Shown here: in pieces, positions 32,161-44,479 of the stretch
Layout of the letters: each line of letters starts with the position of its first letter
Position numbering within the stretch: the first letter of the stretch is position 1
Origin: Lathyrus oleraceus
Lineage: Eukaryota > Streptophyta > Magnoliopsida > Fabales > Fabaceae
NCBI RefSeq assembly: GCF_024323335.1
Contig: NC_066579.1
Location: forward strand, 131,112,854-131,176,853
Direction: 5' to 3'
Length of the DNA: 64,000 nt
Position numbers and translations under genes: made by a program
The notes under the pieces: generated by a model
Told to the model about the DNA's origin: nothing
The model's input: the letters and a program-made list of their open reading frames with translations, nothing else
Database searches by the model: none

Positions 32161-34528
32161 TGTAACACTCCAATTTTCGTATTTTTGTTTTTAATTGAGT
32201 TAAAATTTATTTTATTTAATTATTGGTGTGCTTGGATATTTTTGTGAGTTTATGGAGAGTGTGAGAATTATTTAGAATTTTAATTAATTATAAATGATTA
32301 AAATAATAAGAGAAAGGAATTCATGAGATTTGGGTGGAAACTAGAAACAATGAAAATATGGGATAAATTGGTGAGAAATGAAGGTAAGTTGCGGTCAAGG
32401 TGGAATATTTAAAAATATGGAATTATGTTAGTATTAATAAGAAGGATTAGTGAAGCCTTAGATGTATCAATACGTGAAATTAGAGAAAATTTGGAGAAAG
32501 AGAAAATTGTGGGAAAAAGCAAAACTAGGATTTGAGAGAGAGAGAGAGAAAAGTCATAGCCAAAGTTTGCTCTTGTTGGAAATTAAGATAAATTGGGAAA
32601 CTATTCTAATATTGGTGTCAAATGCATGAAGGGTGGAGAAGAATCCTCACCCTCCTCTATGTTTTTATCATTTTCACAATTGTTGATGTTTGACGTATTT
32701 TAGGGAAGATTTGTGGAAAACTTAATTCATATGTTGTGATGCATATGAGTTTGTGTGTTGATTTTTGTATGTCTATTTATGTACAAATTTATTGGGTTAT
32801 TGTTTATGTGTTCATATATTGGTGTTATATATCATTGAAGAGCATGATGATCTGATGCGATGATGTTGATTTTGATGTTGTGATGTGTTTATTTCGTTTT
32901 GATTCATGTACCTTATGATATGGTGTGTTTTAGGATTGTTAAAGATCAAAACTTGGAGTTTGGAGGCTGATGCAAGGCTGAAAAACAAGAGAGATCGTAC
33001 AAAATCGCGATCAAATTAGGTTTTTCTGGGCACTACTACGGGTCGTAGCAACCCTCTGGTTTTTTGTACCAGAGGCGTGCCCAAATGGGGTTTTTGGCAC
33101 AGGGAATGCAACCAGCCATAGCAGTTCCATGGATTTTGTACCAAGTGCGTCATTTTATGCGTAACTTGAGTTCCGTGACTCTGTTTGAGGTGCGGTTTAA
33201 AGTGTTGGATAGCTGACGCGTAACTCTACCTTATAATAATTCTTTGGGGTTAAACATGTACATGAAAATATGAATGATGTGTTTTACTTGTGAAAGTCTT
33301 ATGAGATGATTATTGAGTAATTATATAATCATGAATTTTAAAGTTGTTACGATTTGACGAAGAGCCTAAAAAATTGTTGTGATAAAATATCATGAGGAAT
33401 TGAATAACATTTGAAATAAGGACATAATTGTATGATTATGTAATGCTGAATATATTTTCATATCATACTTGTTGTGTTGAGGTGATGAACTTATTGGCCG
33501 TGTAGACGATCAGAAGTAGAGTCGGTTGTGAATTATCATATTTGCATGTTGTTGTTGAGTCCGTGCATCATGATGTATAGACTTAGGTTCAATGGTGAGC
33601 TTTGGTTTAGAAGTGAGGACCAGAGCATTAGCTGATTTCAGTAATGGGATCAATGAAACGTTATTGATTCAGTAGTGGGGAATAATGACGATTATGGTGA
33701 GCTCTGGTTTATAAGTGGGTTCTGGGAGCGAGTATCTGATTTCAGTATTATGATCAATAAAGCGTTAGTGATTCAGTAGTGGGGATCAGTGACGATTATG
33801 GTGAGCTCTGGTCCAGAAGTGGTGATCAGGAGCGAGTAGCTGATTTTAGTAATGAGATGAGTGAAGCATTACCGATTCAATGATGGGGATCAATAACGAA
33901 TATGGAGGGCTCTGGTTCAGAAGAGATGACCGAGAGCGAGTATGGACGAAAATTAGTAGCATATCTTTGATGTCCATAAAATGGTACAATGTGCATTGAG
34001 TCGAAATGTTGTCTGAACTACATACATAAACACATTGTAATTGATTTATTATTGTGACAGAAGTGTGTGATTGATGATTGTGTTGAATATACTACACTTG
34101 CTATGTTGTGTACCATTAATATATTTGAGTGCATTATCATCCCGTTTGTTTGTTATGGTGTATGTGCTCCTCTGGATTATAAACAATCAGGTAGAAGAAT
34201 AGTTACTTGAGCTAGATGACGATATTGAGGTCTCTTTAGTTATTTATTGTTCAGGTCTTTAGTTGAGTCGCTCTGATATGTAGCAGCGGGGACATGGTGT
34301 TCTATACTTCATTGTTACATGTCTTATTCATTTTGGAGTTGTTGAACCACCTTATTAATCATTTGTTGTTGAGACGTTATATGTCAAACTCTATTGTTTT
34401 GGATGCTTAACTCACATTATTAGATTTTGTTGGTTTTTATGTTTGGTGAAACACGTGCGACACTCTAAGTGTTGAGTTAAAATTGAATTATTTTACTAAA
34501 TGTTAAGCCAGGAAATTATGGTGTTACA
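32161..34528 (+). repeat. Tekay-like (chromovirus-type) LTR, unit 1 (2368 bp)
   Basis: It begins TGTAACACTCC and ends TATGGTGTTACA, which gives the inverted terminal pair TGTAACAC/GTGTTACA. A tRNA-Met-type PBS follows. A run of short near-repeats built on GGTGAGCTCTGGTT...GGGAGCGAGTA occurs at about 33590-33945. This is the only full-length, uninterrupted copy of the LTR in the window. Confidence 0.85.
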
Positions 34529-34532
34529 TAGT

Positions 34533-34548
34533 TGGTATCATAGTAGGT
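34533..34548 (+). other. Primer binding site, tRNA-Met type (unit 1)
   Basis: TGGTATCATAGTAGGT follows the LTR by four bases. The intact version TGGTATCAGAGCAGG is kept in unit 4 (60971). This initiator-Met-type site is general in Ty3/gypsy chromoviruses. Confidence 0.8.
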
Positions 34549-34699
34549 CGCTCCATCCGACAAGGTTGTGTTATTTTTTTTGTTCCCTAGTATGTGACAC
34601 ATGTGTGAAATATTGTTGGTGCTCGGTTTTTTCTAATCGCTTGTTAGCAAGAGTGAGATTGAAACAAGTGGGGGAGAATCTTTTGCTTCTTTGATATGT

Positions 34700-35331
34700 T
34701 TCAGGTGTATATGGTTGGTTCAACTTGCCGCTGATTGCAAGAGTACAGGTGTTTGTGATGTTCGCTTCCTAAAGAGTGGAGGGCGATGTTATGGCTAGTG
34801 ATATGCCTGTGAGGTGTTAGTTTCCAAATGTTTTTCCTGAAGATATGGGTTACTTGCCTCTGGAACATGAAGTTGAGTTCACCATAGATTTAGTACCTGG
34901 TACTAGACCTGTGTCGATGGTTCCATATAAATGTCTACATCAGAGTTGGACGAGTTGAAGAAACAGTTAGAAGATCTTCTTGAGAAGAAGTTTGTTAGAC
35001 CTAATGTGTCATCATAGAGAGCATTGTGTTGTTGGTGAAGAAGAAATATTCTAGCATGAGGTTGTGTGTTAGCTATCGATAATTAAATAAGTTCACATTG
35101 AAGAACAAGTATCATTTTCCTAGAATTGATGACCTTATGGATCAGTTGGTAGGTGTTTGTAATTTCAGCAAGATTGATTTGATACCAGGTTATCATCATA
35201 TTCGAGTGAAGGCTAAAGATATTCGGAAGACTGCTTTTAGAACCCGATATGGTTACTATGAATACTCAGTGATGTCGTTCGGTGTGTCTAATGTGCCAGG
35301 TGTATTAATGAAGTACATGAATAAAATATAA
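34700..35331 (+). pseudogene. pol: Gag-less Tekay-like pol remnant, unit 1
   Basis: About 170 bases after the PBS the sequence already reads as the protease-RT linker ([20 protein letters not shown]). RT follows ([54 protein letters not shown]). Gag and most of protease are absent. Stops and frameshifts are present before 35098. The RT ends at KYMNKI, and the next bases start the second AT-rich repeat. Confidence 0.8.
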
Positions 35332-37481
35332 AATAGCGTTTTTCTTAAACCTTTATGACTTCTAGCTTCAAGAACACTATAGAATATTTTAGAAGAAATA
35401 TGACATATGCATGATTTGTAATTTTAATCAAATTAAACTATACAATCTAATTTGAATATGTACAATTGAATAGATGAATGTTATAAATGAAGAGTCGTTA
35501 TTTGTATGAGGAGGACTATATGCATGATTTGATGGTTAGCTAATGAGAATCAAAGAGATAAAACTCTCCAGATTTGCCTTTTCAAATAATAAAAACAAAT
35601 AAATTCTAAAACATTTGAGAGGAATGATTATATGAATTCAAAAGATCATGTTACCCAACTACTATATTTCAATCATGCATAAAATTTGCTACAAATCTCT
35701 TTTGATCTTTATTACTTTGAGAGACATTATTTCATATAACACAAGTGTGATATTTATCTACAAGATTCATGGAACGTGTCCAATCAAAATGATCATATTC
35801 CAAAACAAAGTTTGAGATAGCTTTATGATCTCATTCTTATGTTTGATCAAAAATAGCAAAAAGAGATTAGGTTTATCCTTTTACTCCCTCAACCTCAAAT
35901 TCAAATTATTTTTTATAATTCTTTTGACTACCTTTCTCTCATGAATTAGATTAATTAAGCTATTTTTCATAATTACTTTTTATTAAAGCTTTTATTAATA
36001 GTTTTGGTTTCCAACAAAATATCTAATATGATCTCTTATATGTTATATCTTATATGTGTTATACTCTAATATGATATCTTATAGGTTATATTATTATACA
36101 TAAAGTTTTACATATTTTAGTAAATGTTAAATTTTGGATACTCATTGGTTTAGTTTAATCTAAAATTTATCAATAGTTTGAATTAATGGTTTGATGTTTC
36201 ATTAACCAGTTTGTGATGATTATAAAAATAAATTGTCAATTTTGTCATTGTAATGGTTAATTTCTATTATGAAATATGTATTAGGCTTAATTTTATAAAA
36301 TATTTTCGTAAATATGAATTATTTAGGTTTTTTTTATCTATGTAAAGATATTTTCTTTCAATTTATCATTGCAAATTCAAAACACTTTTAATGTTATTTT
36401 TAAGAACATTTTTGCTGAAGTGGAAAAAATTAAATGATGTGACTTCTTTAACTAATTGCCTATTTACATAGACTCCCATTTTACTATTATTAATAAAAAG
36501 AATTAAACACTTATAATAAAATTCTAATATAGGGTCAAATTAAAAAAAAATTATTAAAAAAACTAAAATTAAAATCAAAGAAACTTCTAATTGTAAGAAC
36601 TAAAATTAAAATCAAAAAACTTGTAATTGCAAGTTTTTTTAATGATTTAACATGTTATGTTATATCATTACTATTTATTTTATTTACTCAAAGTATTTAT
36701 CATTAAAGAAATTTGGTATCCTTTATTATGTTATTAAATTTATAGTCTTATTATTATTTTTTAAAAATTACCAATATTTCTAATGAATGAGATAGTATAA
36801 AGTATGATTTTTTTTTCTTTTAAAGATATTAGTCTCAATTTTTAAATCTAACATTTTAATCTTCTATTTAACCATTGAATAAATAAATTTAGAACCAATA
36901 ACTGTGTCAATAAACTGTTTGATTGTATAAGCGATCATAACGATTTATTTGTTCAACTAAACACAAATGGTCAGTCTTACTATCAAACTTTTCCATTGAT
37001 GATGACAATAACAACAAATTTTTATGGTTAAGTCACTATATAAGGTTAAGTGACTATAGAAAGACTCATTTAAGTTGTTAACAATTAATTATAAATGTTG
37101 TTAATTGTTAATAAACTGCATATCAAATATTGCTCAATTATGATTTACATTATGACAAGAGTATATATATATTTTTAAGACATTAATTAATTTTGTAACT
37201 CTAATACTGACGTGGTTGATGAAATTATGTAGTAGTTTAATAACCTAATATAATATTAATGATTTATTTTTACATGGCTAACTTCTATTTATTTTGTATA
37301 GTTAATCAAAGTATCAAAAATGGAAGGATTAATATAATAGAAAATAATATGATCATTGAAGTATATTTTTAGCGAATTGCCTAAGGCATTCTAAACATTA
37401 ATTCCCCACCAATAAAAATTTAAAATTATTCTTAAATTTTGAAAATACATCTTTAGATTCACTCCAAATAAATTTGTTCTT
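35332..37481 (+). repeat. AT-rich ~2-kb repeat, copy 2
   Basis: Homologous to 29955-31930 from GTTTTTCTTAAACCTTTATG onwards. It has an additional ~180 bases near 37150-37330 that copy 1 lacks. No coding content. The abrupt join to RT at 35331 suggests a tandem duplication junction or a deletion. Confidence 0.7.
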
Positions 37482-38084
37482 GAATCAGGCCTTAAGTATA
37501 TATCAAAAAAGTTACGAAAATGCATCTTTGTATAACTTATGGAGATGTATTTCAAAACGTTGTTTTAATTAAAAAGGCGCCAAAGTCTCTTCTCCTTCCT
37601 CAATTCTCAAAATACTCTTTCAAACTCTTAATCTCTAAAGTCCCAAACTCTCTCAACTCACATTCTTTCAAACTCACTTCAAAGCTTCTAACATCAATGT
37701 AACACCCTGATTTTCGTATTTTTGTTTTTAATTGAGTTAAACTTTGTTTTATTTAATTATTGGTGTGCTTGCATTTTTTGTGGGATTTATGAAGGTTGGT
37801 GAGAATCATTTAGAATTTTAGTTAATTTTAAATGATTAAAATAATAAGATAAAGGAATTCATGAGATTTGGGTGGAAACTAGGAATAATGAAAATATGGG
37901 ATAAATTGGTGGAAAATGAAGGTAAGTTGGGGTCAAGGTGAAATATTTAGAAATATAGAATTAGGTTAATTTTAATAGAATGATTAATGAAGTCTTGGAA
38001 ATATCATTACGTGAATTTGAAGAAATTTGGAGAAAGAGCAAATTGTAAGAAGAGGCAAAACTAGGATTTGAGAGAGAGAGAGAG

Positions 38085-38575
38085 CACTACGCCAAATAAG
38101 GGAAAAGAGGGCGCTTATTTTGGCCTATAACAGCGCTTTTAAGCGCCCTCTAATCTGGCGCTGGCATAGGTAAAGACATCGCTTTGTTTTCCTGGAGAAA
38201 GCGCTGTCTAAAGGCCCACATTATAGTGCGCTTTATGAAAAAAGCGCCCTCTGGAGTGGTCCATAAAGGGACACCTTAGAGGGCGCTTTCTGGAAAAAGC
38301 GCCCTCTAAAGTTGTCAATGTAAAGTGTTTAGAGGGCGCTTTCTGGAAAAAGCGCCCTCTAAAGTTGTCAATGTAAAGTGTTTAGAGGGCGCTTATTTTT
38401 TTAAAATAACTAACACTTTAGAGGGCGCTTTCTGCAGAAAGCGCCCTCTAAAGTTGTCAATGTAAAGTGTTTAGAGGGCGCTTTCTGGACAAAGCGCCCT
38501 CTAAAGTTGTCAATGTAAAGTGTTTAGAGGGCGCTTCCTACAGAAAGCGCCCTCTAAAGTGTTAGTTATTTTAAA
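38085..38575 (+). repeat. Left subterminal palindrome array of the CACTA element
   Basis: At least five hairpin-forming units of TTAGAGGGCGCTTTCTGG followed by AAAGCGCCCTCTAA are separated by a 20-base spacer (TTGTCAATGTAAAGTG). Arms pair over about 14 bases. By analogy with En/Spm, such arrays bind the TNPA-like protein. Which residues bind is not known here. Confidence 0.85.
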
Positions 38576-38879
38576 AAAAATTGTTTGAAAAACAGTGGAT
38601 ATTTAATTGGTAACCTGTTCGCATGCTGCAAAAGTGTAAAATTCATATTGATTTCATCCTTTAATCCAATGTTATACACCATCAATCCATTGATATATAC
38701 AACATGAATCCATTTATATACAACATTAATCCTCCATATATACAACATTAATATATGATTCTTTGATCAACAATATACAACAACATATTCATGATTTAGT
38801 AAAATTACAACAATAATATACAACAACACCATACAACATCAACATTCCATACATATATGTACAACAATATACAACCTAG

Positions 38880-41800
38880 CTATATGATTCTTTGATCAAC
38901 AATGAATTGACACAATTCATCCTTGATTTCATCCAAATTTGCTCTTGAGTAGGTTTTGTATTCCTCAAAGTACTACAATTAAGAGAATAAAACATATTCA
39001 TGATTTAGTAACAAATTAGATGAAATATTCGATAATATTAAAATAAACCCTAAGTTATTATTCCATACCATTTTTGGGATGTCTATACGATTCAACGCAA
39101 TGATGTCTCTCATAAATCTCAATACAAAAAATCCGCAATCGACCGAATTATTTTGCTGAGGACACTACACAGAAAAACAAACAATATATATATAGTTAAT
39201 TTCTTACAAACACTATTATAAGCAAAAAAACAAACACTATTATAAGCAAAAATAAGATACTTAATATATACCTGAACTCTGACCCAGGTAATGTCCTTCC
39301 TAATGCGGTAATTCTTTTTCGATCTAAATTTTAGTATTGCCCTAACAAAATAAAAACGTATATTGAGATCAATCTGACAGACATAATTAAATATAGAAAT
39401 ACACACGAATATTTAGAGGAATTTCACTTACGTGTCAACCGTCTTCTTCAAACCCGGATATTTACTCCAATCACCCGATAACGAATCGAGATAATACACT
39501 ATTAGTCTCGAAAGATCCATAGCAACCAACACCCAGTGGCCACTGTAAAATAAAACAAAAATTTAGATGAATGAAAATTTTCTACGTAAAAGATATACAT
39601 AGATTAGAATGAAATTATTAGAAAGAAAATCTAACCCGTTGCCAGAATTAAACGGTAAAAAAAACAAACTGCGTGTAGTATTATCGCCGGCCGCCATGAA
39701 TCTATCGACTAGATCATTCTTTACGGATGTTGGATTTTTCGATATTAACGTTGCGTTGACACGGGAAGCAGCAATAAAATTGAAACGGTTACACAATTCA
39801 GTTCCCCGCATCAATTTGTCATACATATACCTTAAATAGAAACATAATAAATATTAGACTACTCATTGAAATGTGTAAATAAATTGTTCAACTAAGTAAA
39901 TTATAGATTGATCGGAGTACCATATGTATGTATGAATGACAGCGATGCCCAATTCGGTGTGTTCAAAAAGTTGTTGGAAGTCCTCCTTTCCAATTATTTC
40001 GAAATGAGCTTTTCCGAAAACACCTTCATCAAAATCTATACTACGAATGGACCCGTCCATAATATCGGACTCTTCCACCATTTTCTCAAGACGCATCATA
40101 ATTTGAGATTTTGTCCCGGCCGTCGTTGGAATATCCTTCGTTGGAATATCCTTCGTTGGAATATCCTTCGTTGGAATATCCTTACCATCGCTTTTCAACT
40201 TTCGACCGGGAACCTAAAAATTCATATAAAATAAATCATTACTTTTTGTGATGCAAAAGAATCGTTGTGTATATAATTCAATGGGTATATATATTTGTAC
40301 CTCTTTTTGAGATGCAACCGACTCGATGCGTCTTGAAATCCCTTTACCAGCTTTAGGGGTGGGTCTTGTAGGAGTCTAACATTACCATGTAATAAGGATT
40401 GATTAAATATCATAATTGTAGCTGAATTGAAATGTGAATTCTAAATATTCATAATCATTTAGAACATATATACCTCGGCATCAGGGAAAATTAGATCTGA
40501 CGGCCAACCAACAAAGGATCCGACTGCTTCTCGCATCAACGTTGTCTCTGAAACAACGTCGGGTAATGGTAGACGGGCGTCCGTATCTAATACGAGGTCA
40601 ACCGAAACTTTCATAAATCCCACCGGGAGGGGATTATGGTGAAGTAATTCACCCGAAGTATTGTGCACTTTTCCCTTGCCAACCATGCGATAAGTTGGTG
40701 ACGATAGATACAGCTGACAAGGTGAAATGCCCTAAACCAATAATAAATGTTATTGTTAACTTGTATATGTGTCAAGTAAAAAAGTGCTATTTTAATTTCA
40801 TAATAACATATATAATTACCTCGGGAAATTTCGGTTGATGATTGATACTAGCTCGGTCACTAGTATCTTTTGCCTCGGAAGCGCACCTTTCCTCTCTATA
40901 CCTTGCATTCTCGTTTTGCAGTTGGAGTACTTGTGCCCTTAACTCCGCCAAGGTCTCCATCACCTCTTTGTTGGTAGGATTTTTTGTTTTTGTTTTTTTA
41001 AAAAATGACGACGGAGTCACACCAAAACCCTTACCCCTCACACGACCGGAATACTCAGGAACATTTAGTACTCGACTAAGTACGCTCCTGCAATCCTGGA
41101 CCTCGGTTGAAGGGGTTTGGGATAAAGTCTCCTGAAATATTATTAGAGGAGATTAAAAATAAATTATATGTCTAACAAAATTTTCGATATAATTAAAGAA
41201 ATAATGTTACATATACTTACACATTCGTCATAAACATTTTGGACCGCTTCAACGACAGCCCCATCCTTCCCAACCCGAGCAACCTTCCATAATACGTGGT
41301 CCGGAAGAGATGTTGCGTCACTTTTCTCCTCGGCTAGCTACACATTGAATTAGATTATAAGATCATCAATTATAACATATTGTGACAATGTATAAGCTCA
41401 TAGCATTTGAATATACTCACAATTCTTTGTTGTAACCGTGCATAACCCATACGCCCTTTTTTGTACGGATACGCGGGTTTTGATGCCCTTTTCCTATTTA
41501 TGTCGCTTATTTCCTGGATAAAAAAGTTTAAGGCATATTAGAACCAAGTAACTTAACAATTGTATAATACCATAATTAATAGACATTACATGGAATTTTT
41601 CGTTTCTTCGTTTGGCGACAAAGTTATCCCATTCATCGGCTGAAATAATCTCGGCATACTTCATTGGCCGTTCTCCTTCAACAAATTTTCCTTCCTCATC
41701 CTTGAGAAATTTGTTGCACAAAAAGGATCGAAATCCTCGGAGTCTTTTTTCGGCCAATTGAATACAATATTTTTGCCGGCTTTCATCGATGTGAAAGGAT

Positions 41801-42192
41801 CTCTAAAAAACATACAAATGGAGTGTGTTATTATAAAGTAATATTATAACAATATATGGTTAACAAATAGTTAACAAGAAAAACATATAACAATATATGG
41901 TAAGTACCTGTATCTCCGACCATATTTTTTCCTTGCCAACCTTCAAGTCCGGACTTCTCCAATTATCACATGTAATCGGAATATGTTGGCGAACAAGGAA
42001 ACCAATGTAACTTGCCAACATTGAACCGTTAGGCTCAATTAGTTGGTCTTCAGCACTCCAATGTACTTCAAATTTTACACCCTTGTCTCTTGCACGAATG
42101 ATTGACTTCATAACAGTCAATCCTCGTTTGATTTCTTTTTCAATATTATTACGTGATTCATTCGCGGCATGGGTATCGTCTTGGTTAGCCAT
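38880..42192 (-). CDS. TNPA-like CACTA protein with C-terminal Ulp1-type protease
   Basis: Thirteen exons can be followed with GT-AG borders. Exon 1 spans 42192-41908 (donor GTACTT) and exon 2 spans 41802-41590; the others lie at about 41514-41420, 41341-41221, 41134-40820, 40732-40472, 40376-40301, 40213-39920, 39832-39638, 39546-39432, 39341-39272, 39168-39065 and 38973-38880. They total about 740 residues. The N-terminal part (exon 2, SADEWDNFVAKRRNEKF) resembles the Ptta/En/Spm transposase-associated domain. A coiled coil (LAELRAQVLQLQNENARY) follows. The C-terminus has the C48/Ulp1 layout: catalytic His in GHWVLVAMDLS, Asp in YYLDSLSGDW, and Gln and Cys in CPQQNNSVDCGFF. No stop interrupts the exons, so the protein may be functional. 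Exon limits are by eye. Confidence 0.78.
40125..40184 (-). repeat. Four 15-bp repeats encoding KDIPT
   Basis: GTTGGAATATCCTTC is repeated four times head to tail, giving the in-frame pentapeptide KDIPT four times in exon 8 of the CACTA gene. It probably has variable copy number between alleles. Confidence 0.9.
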
Positions 42193-42827
42193 TTTATCTG
42201 TAATATAGAAATGATTCAATAAGACCCAAGTAAGACAATGATTCAATACGTGAACACATTTACTGCATGCACAAACTTACTGCATACACATTTACTCACA
42301 CACACCTACTGCATGCAAAAGACCAATGCAAACTTATGGTGTTTGGAACATGAACAAACTTGCATCCATAATCATCAAACTTCCAAGCACAAGCTCAAAC
42401 ACACTTCAAATATATCAGTTTTCAATCAGAAATAAAAAACTCAGTTTGCCCTAAACAACATTAATCAACATAATGCACAAAATGAAAAACTAAGTTTAGA
42501 AAATGCCCTAATCAAACACATGAAGAAAGTGAACGGTAACGATGGAGAAGAGAAATACCTTAAAGGTGACGGTAACGATGGAGAAGAAAGTGAACAGTGA
42601 CGGTGGAAGAGGTTAACGCAGTGAACGTGAACGGTGAGGGAGGGAGAACGAACGGCGACGATGACGGTGAGGGAGGGAGAACGAACGGAGGACGAGAGTA
42701 ATCGCAGTAGAGAGTAATCGCAGTTGAGAGAAAACCCAGTTACGTAAACGAAATAGCTTATAGAGAGGGAAAATAAAGAGACATGCAGTATATGTTATAA
42801 TTTTAATGTTTACTAAAGGGGACCTTA
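42193..42827 (-). other. Upstream region of the CACTA gene
   Basis: It contains no gene. On the minus strand it would hold the promoter and 5' leader. Near 42530-42710 there are repeated GAACGGTGACGG / GAGGGAGGGAGAACGAACGG pieces, a degenerate minisatellite. Confidence 0.45.
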
Positions 42828-43416
42828 GAGGGCGCTTTTTTAAAAAAAGCGCCCTCTAAAGGGTGCCTAAGAGGGCGCTTCTGAAAGCGCTCTCTAAGGC
42901 TTTCCAAAAGCGCCTTCTAAACTGGAAATGTACATGGACTTAGAGAGCGCTTTTTCAAAAGCGCCCTCTAAGGGTAACCTTAGAGGGCGCTTTCACAAAA
43001 GCGCCCTCTATTGTTGTCCCTCCATTTTTTTTTTGGCTTCACTTTAGAGGGCGCTTAGTGACAAAAGCGCCCTCTAAAGGGGGCCTAAGAGGGCGCTTCT
43101 AAAAGCGCTCTCTAAGGCTTTCCAAAAAGCGCCTTATAAACTGGAAATGTACATGGACATAGAGAGCGCTTTTTTAGAAGCGCCCTCTAAGGTTACCCTT
43201 AGAGGGCGCTTTCAATAAAGCGTCCTCTATTGGTGTCCCTTCATTTCCTCATTATTTTTTCGCTTCACTTTAGAGGGCGCTTTGTTACAAAAGCGCCCTC
43301 TAAAGTGCGCTGTCTATTCAAGTTGTTCGCTCCTTATTTTTTCTCTTCACTTTAGAGTGCGCTTTTGTAATAAAGCGCCCTCTAAGGGGCGCTGTCTATT
43401 CCAGTTTTTGGCGTAG

Positions 43417-43418
<2 letters not shown>
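42828..43418 (+). repeat. Right subterminal palindrome array of the CACTA element
   Basis: Many AGAGGGCGCTTT/AAAGCGCCCTCTAA units appear, plus a ~240-bp block present twice (about 42828-43065 and 43066-43300) with TTTCCAAAAGCGCCTT and ACTGGAAATGTACATGG in each. Counterpart of the left array, in inverted orientation. Confidence 0.85.

Positions 43419-43463
<45 letters not shown>
43419..43463 (+). repeat. (GA)n microsatellite at the CACTA insertion site
   Basis: A GA run of about 45 bases directly follows the CACTA terminus. The equivalent run in unit 1 is about 18 bases. Expansion therefore occurred after or with the insertion. Confidence 0.9.
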
Positions 43464-43470
<7 letters not shown>

Positions 43471-44326
43471 CATAGCCAAATTTTGCTCTTGTTGGTAATC
43501 AAGGTAAATGGGAGAGTTACTCTAATATTGGTGTCAAATGCATGAAGGGTAGAGAGCGATCCTCACCCTCCTCTGGGTTTTCATCATTTTCACCATTGTT
43601 GATGTTTGACGTGTTTTGGGGAAGATTTGTGTGAAATTTAATTCATATATTGTGATGCATATGAGTTTGTGTGTTGATTTTGATGTTGGTTTTCGTATGT
43701 CTATGTATGTACAAATTTACTATTGTTTATGTGTTCATATATTGGTGTTATGTATCATTGAAGAGCATGATGATATGATGTGATGATGTTGATTTTGATG
43801 TTGTGATGTGTTTATTTCCCTTCGATTCATGTACCTTATGATATGGTGTGTTTTAGGGTTCTTAAAGGTCAAAACTTGGGGTTTAGGGGCTGATGCAAGG
43901 CTGAAAAACAAGAGAGATCACACAAAATCGCGATCAAATTGGATTTTTTGGGACACTACTACAGGTCATAGCAACCCTCTAGTATTTTGTACCAGAGGCG
44001 TCCTCAAATGGGGGTATTGGCATGTAGAGTGTTATCGTCCATAGGAACTGCTACGGACGGCCGTAGCAGCTCCATGGATTTTGTACCAAGCGCGTCGTTT
44101 CGTGTGTAACTTGAGCAACAATCTTGATATATAAATTTTGGATACACTTATTTTTACTCCATACGTTTAATTAATTTTTTTAAAACAATCTTAATATATA
44201 AATTTTGATATTAACAATGATATGTTATTCTTTCGAAAAATTAGGTCTCGCGTTAAAAAAGATAATGTATAGAAGTTTCACCATCTTCCTTCTTTAATTT
44301 TCATTCACCACTAAAGGAATATCGCA

Positions 44327-44479
<153 letters not shown>

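Larger units (their letters stand above)
38085..43418 (-). mobile_element. CACTA transposon with Ulp1-type gene (5334 bp)
   Basis: Termini are CACTACGCCAAATAAGGG at 38085 and its inverted counterpart TTTTTGGCGTAGTG ending at 43418, which shares CACTACGCCAAA. The expected 3-bp target duplication reads GAG on both sides, but it lies in a GA repeat and so is weak evidence by itself. Both ends carry arrays of AGAGGGCGCTTT palindromes, the usual subterminal binding-site arrangement of CACTA elements. Inside is one spliced minus-strand gene. No TNPD-type transposase is present, so mobility would need a partner element. Confidence 0.9.
37698..44115 (+). repeat. Tekay-like LTR, unit 2, split by a CACTA element
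   Basis: Left part 37698-38084, right part 43419-44115. Together they match unit 1 from the LTR start to about 33170, so the last ~1.35 kb, PBS and pol are missing. The break at 44115 (after AACTTGAG) leads into the next duplication unit. The CACTA insertion point is the (GA)n tract that is also present in unit 1 at 32535-32550. Confidence 0.82.

Noticed and set aside
38085..38575. CRISPR-like or satellite array
   Set aside because: The repeats are palindromes at both ends of a CACTA element, in the usual subterminal position.
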